From: CAZVRZ01 sp964629965
GTDB lineage: Bacteria > Chloroflexota > Anaerolineae > Anaerolineales > UBA4823
Reading direction: 5' to 3'
Assembly (NCBI GenBank): GCA_964629965.1
Contig: CAZVRZ010000237.1
Coordinates: forward strand, 1-6,084
Length of the DNA: 6,084 nt
Shown: positions 5,218 to 6,084 of the stretch, piece after piece
Layout: each line of letters starts with the position of its first letter
Numbering within the stretch: the first letter of the stretch is position 1
Program-made: the position numbers and the translations under genes
The notes under the pieces: model-generated
Databases searched by the model: none
Seen by the model: only the letters and a program-made list of their open reading frames with translations
What the model was told of the DNA's origin: nothing

Positions 5218-6084
5218 TCGTCAGACGCAGACCGGTTTCGAGCGGCACCAGCGGAATGTAATTGAGCTTTTCCTGGGCTTTGGCGATGCCGGCGCACATG
5301 CGGTCTGAGCCACCGCTCTTGAGGGGGTTGTAAACTTCCTCAGGTTTCCTGCCAGTCACCTGGCGTACCAGGCGCACAAGTTCCAAAACGCTCGTCTCCA
5401 CCCCACTGCCAACGTTGATCACCTGCTGATCCACGCCCACCGCGGTTGAGGAATTCACGAGGGCATTAACCACATCGTCCACATAGACGTAATCACGCGT
5501 TTGGGCGCCATCGCCGTGGATGATGACGGTTCCATTGGTGAGAGCGTGTTTGAGAAAGTTAGAGATAATTGGCGGGTTGGAATTGGGCACACGCTGACCT
5601 GGTCCGTAAGCGTTGAAGATCCGCAGGCAGACTGCTTCCACCCCCGCCTGGGCGCTGATCGTGCGCACATAATGCTCAGCGGAGAGTTTCGAAACGGCAT
5701 AAGGAGTCTCAGGGTGGACCTCAAAGCTTTCGAGGTAAGGCGTCTGGTCCTGGTGGCCATAAACCGCACCCGAAGATGCCAGCACCACGCGCTTGACCTT
5801 GGTGTCGCGGATGGCTTCCATGAGGGTCACGGTCCCGCTGACGTTTACAAGGTTGTAGCTGCTCGGAAAGAGCGTAGACTCAGGCACGCTGACCTTGGCC
5901 GCCAGGTGGAAAACGCAATCCACATCCTGCAGCAGCTTCCAAAGCAGTGTTTTTTCATTGATGTCACCCTGGACGAAATCAATTTCGGATAATAGGTGAG
6001 CAGGATTCCCCGCCGAGCAGTCATCCAATACTCGCACGTGATGTCCTTGTTTTGCCAGGCGGTTGCTTAGGGCAGTGCCCAAAA
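5165..6084 (-). CDS. NAD-dependent sugar-nucleotide epimerase, N-terminus cut
   Basis: Extended short-chain dehydrogenase of the UDP-glucose 4-epimerase/dehydratase group, which remodels nucleotide sugars for surface polysaccharide. About 306 residues are in the window and the first few, including the start and most of the GxxGxxG NAD loop, lie beyond position 6084. The first readable part, LGTALSNRLAKQGHHV, is the end of that loop and the next helix. Then come the acidic strand end VLDD, GDI (39-41), FHLAAKVSV (59-67), catalytic SSGAVYG (103-109) and YAVSK (Y128 and K132). RIFNAYGPGQ (154-163) and GDGAQTRDYVYVDDV (190-204) are typical of UDP-sugar 4-epimerases and TDP-sugar dehydratases. The exact substrate cannot be fixed. 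The TTG near 6082 is an internal Leu codon, not the start. It is the most upstream gene seen of the minus-strand operon and overlaps the glycosylase gene. Confidence 0.92.
   Translation of the reverse strand, partial: LGTALSNRLAKQGHHVRVLDDCSAGNPAHLLSEIDFVQGDINEKTLLWKLLQDVDCVFHLAAKVSVPESTLFPSSYNLVNVSGTVTLMEAIRDTKVKRVVLASSGAVYGHQDQTPYLESFEVHPETPYAVSKLSAEHYVRTISAQAGVEAVCLRIFNAYGPGQRVPNSNPPIISNFLKHALTNGTVIIHGDGAQTRDYVYVDDVVNALVNSSTAVGVDQQVINVGSGVETSVLELVRLVRQVTGRKPEEVYNPLKSGGSDRMCAGIAKAQEKLNYIPLVPLETGLRLTIERDPQFKKEIEPKPLA

Overview
This is a chromosomal stretch of a moderately GC-rich bacterium. It holds seven protein genes in three transcription groups, plus one noncoding gap of about 400 bp that contains the least explained sequence in the window. 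The gene content is housekeeping: RNA processing, tRNA proofreading, base-excision repair, a cytoskeletal bactofilin and a sugar-nucleotide epimerase. No transposase, integrase, phage gene, CRISPR array, rRNA or tRNA is visible. The style of the proteins (bactofilin, an RNase D with two helical C-terminal domains, a TTHA0252-like beta-CASP RNase) would fit a Chloroflexota/Anaerolineae-type bacterium. That placement is a low-confidence guess from family resemblance.

Minus strand, left block (positions 5 to 2541): ribonuclease D (rnd) is followed by a beta-CASP metallo-beta-lactamase ribonuclease. The two are coupled by an ATGA stop/start overlap. Both act on RNA, so this looks like a two-gene RNA maturation or decay operon. 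A TATAAT box lies only 8 nt before the rnd start codon and overlaps the position of the Shine-Dalgarno.

Gap (2542 to 2940): this lies between the divergent rnd and phosphatase genes. I see no convincing gene in it, but it is dense in strong inverted repeats. These include two mutually exclusive hairpins (2620-2681), a possible three-way junction in which one 8-bp helix encloses two adjacent hairpins (2722-2828), and a further hairpin (2862-2887). It may encode a structured RNA or be a palindromic repeat element.

Plus strand (2941 to 3962): a histidine phosphatase is coupled by ATGA to D-aminoacyl-tRNA deacylase (dtd). An extended -10 promoter and a strong AGGAGG ribosome site precede them. 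The dtd stop codon lies 4 bp from the stop of the convergent bactofilin gene, and a weak terminator hairpin is embedded in the end of dtd.

Minus strand, right block (3967 to 6084): an NAD-dependent sugar epimerase (its N-terminus lies beyond the window), then 3-methyladenine DNA glycosylase, which overlaps the epimerase end and appears to start at TTG, then bactofilin. They are tightly packed and probably co-transcribed. The epimerase and bactofilin both point to cell-envelope work, and the glycosylase seems a passenger repair gene.
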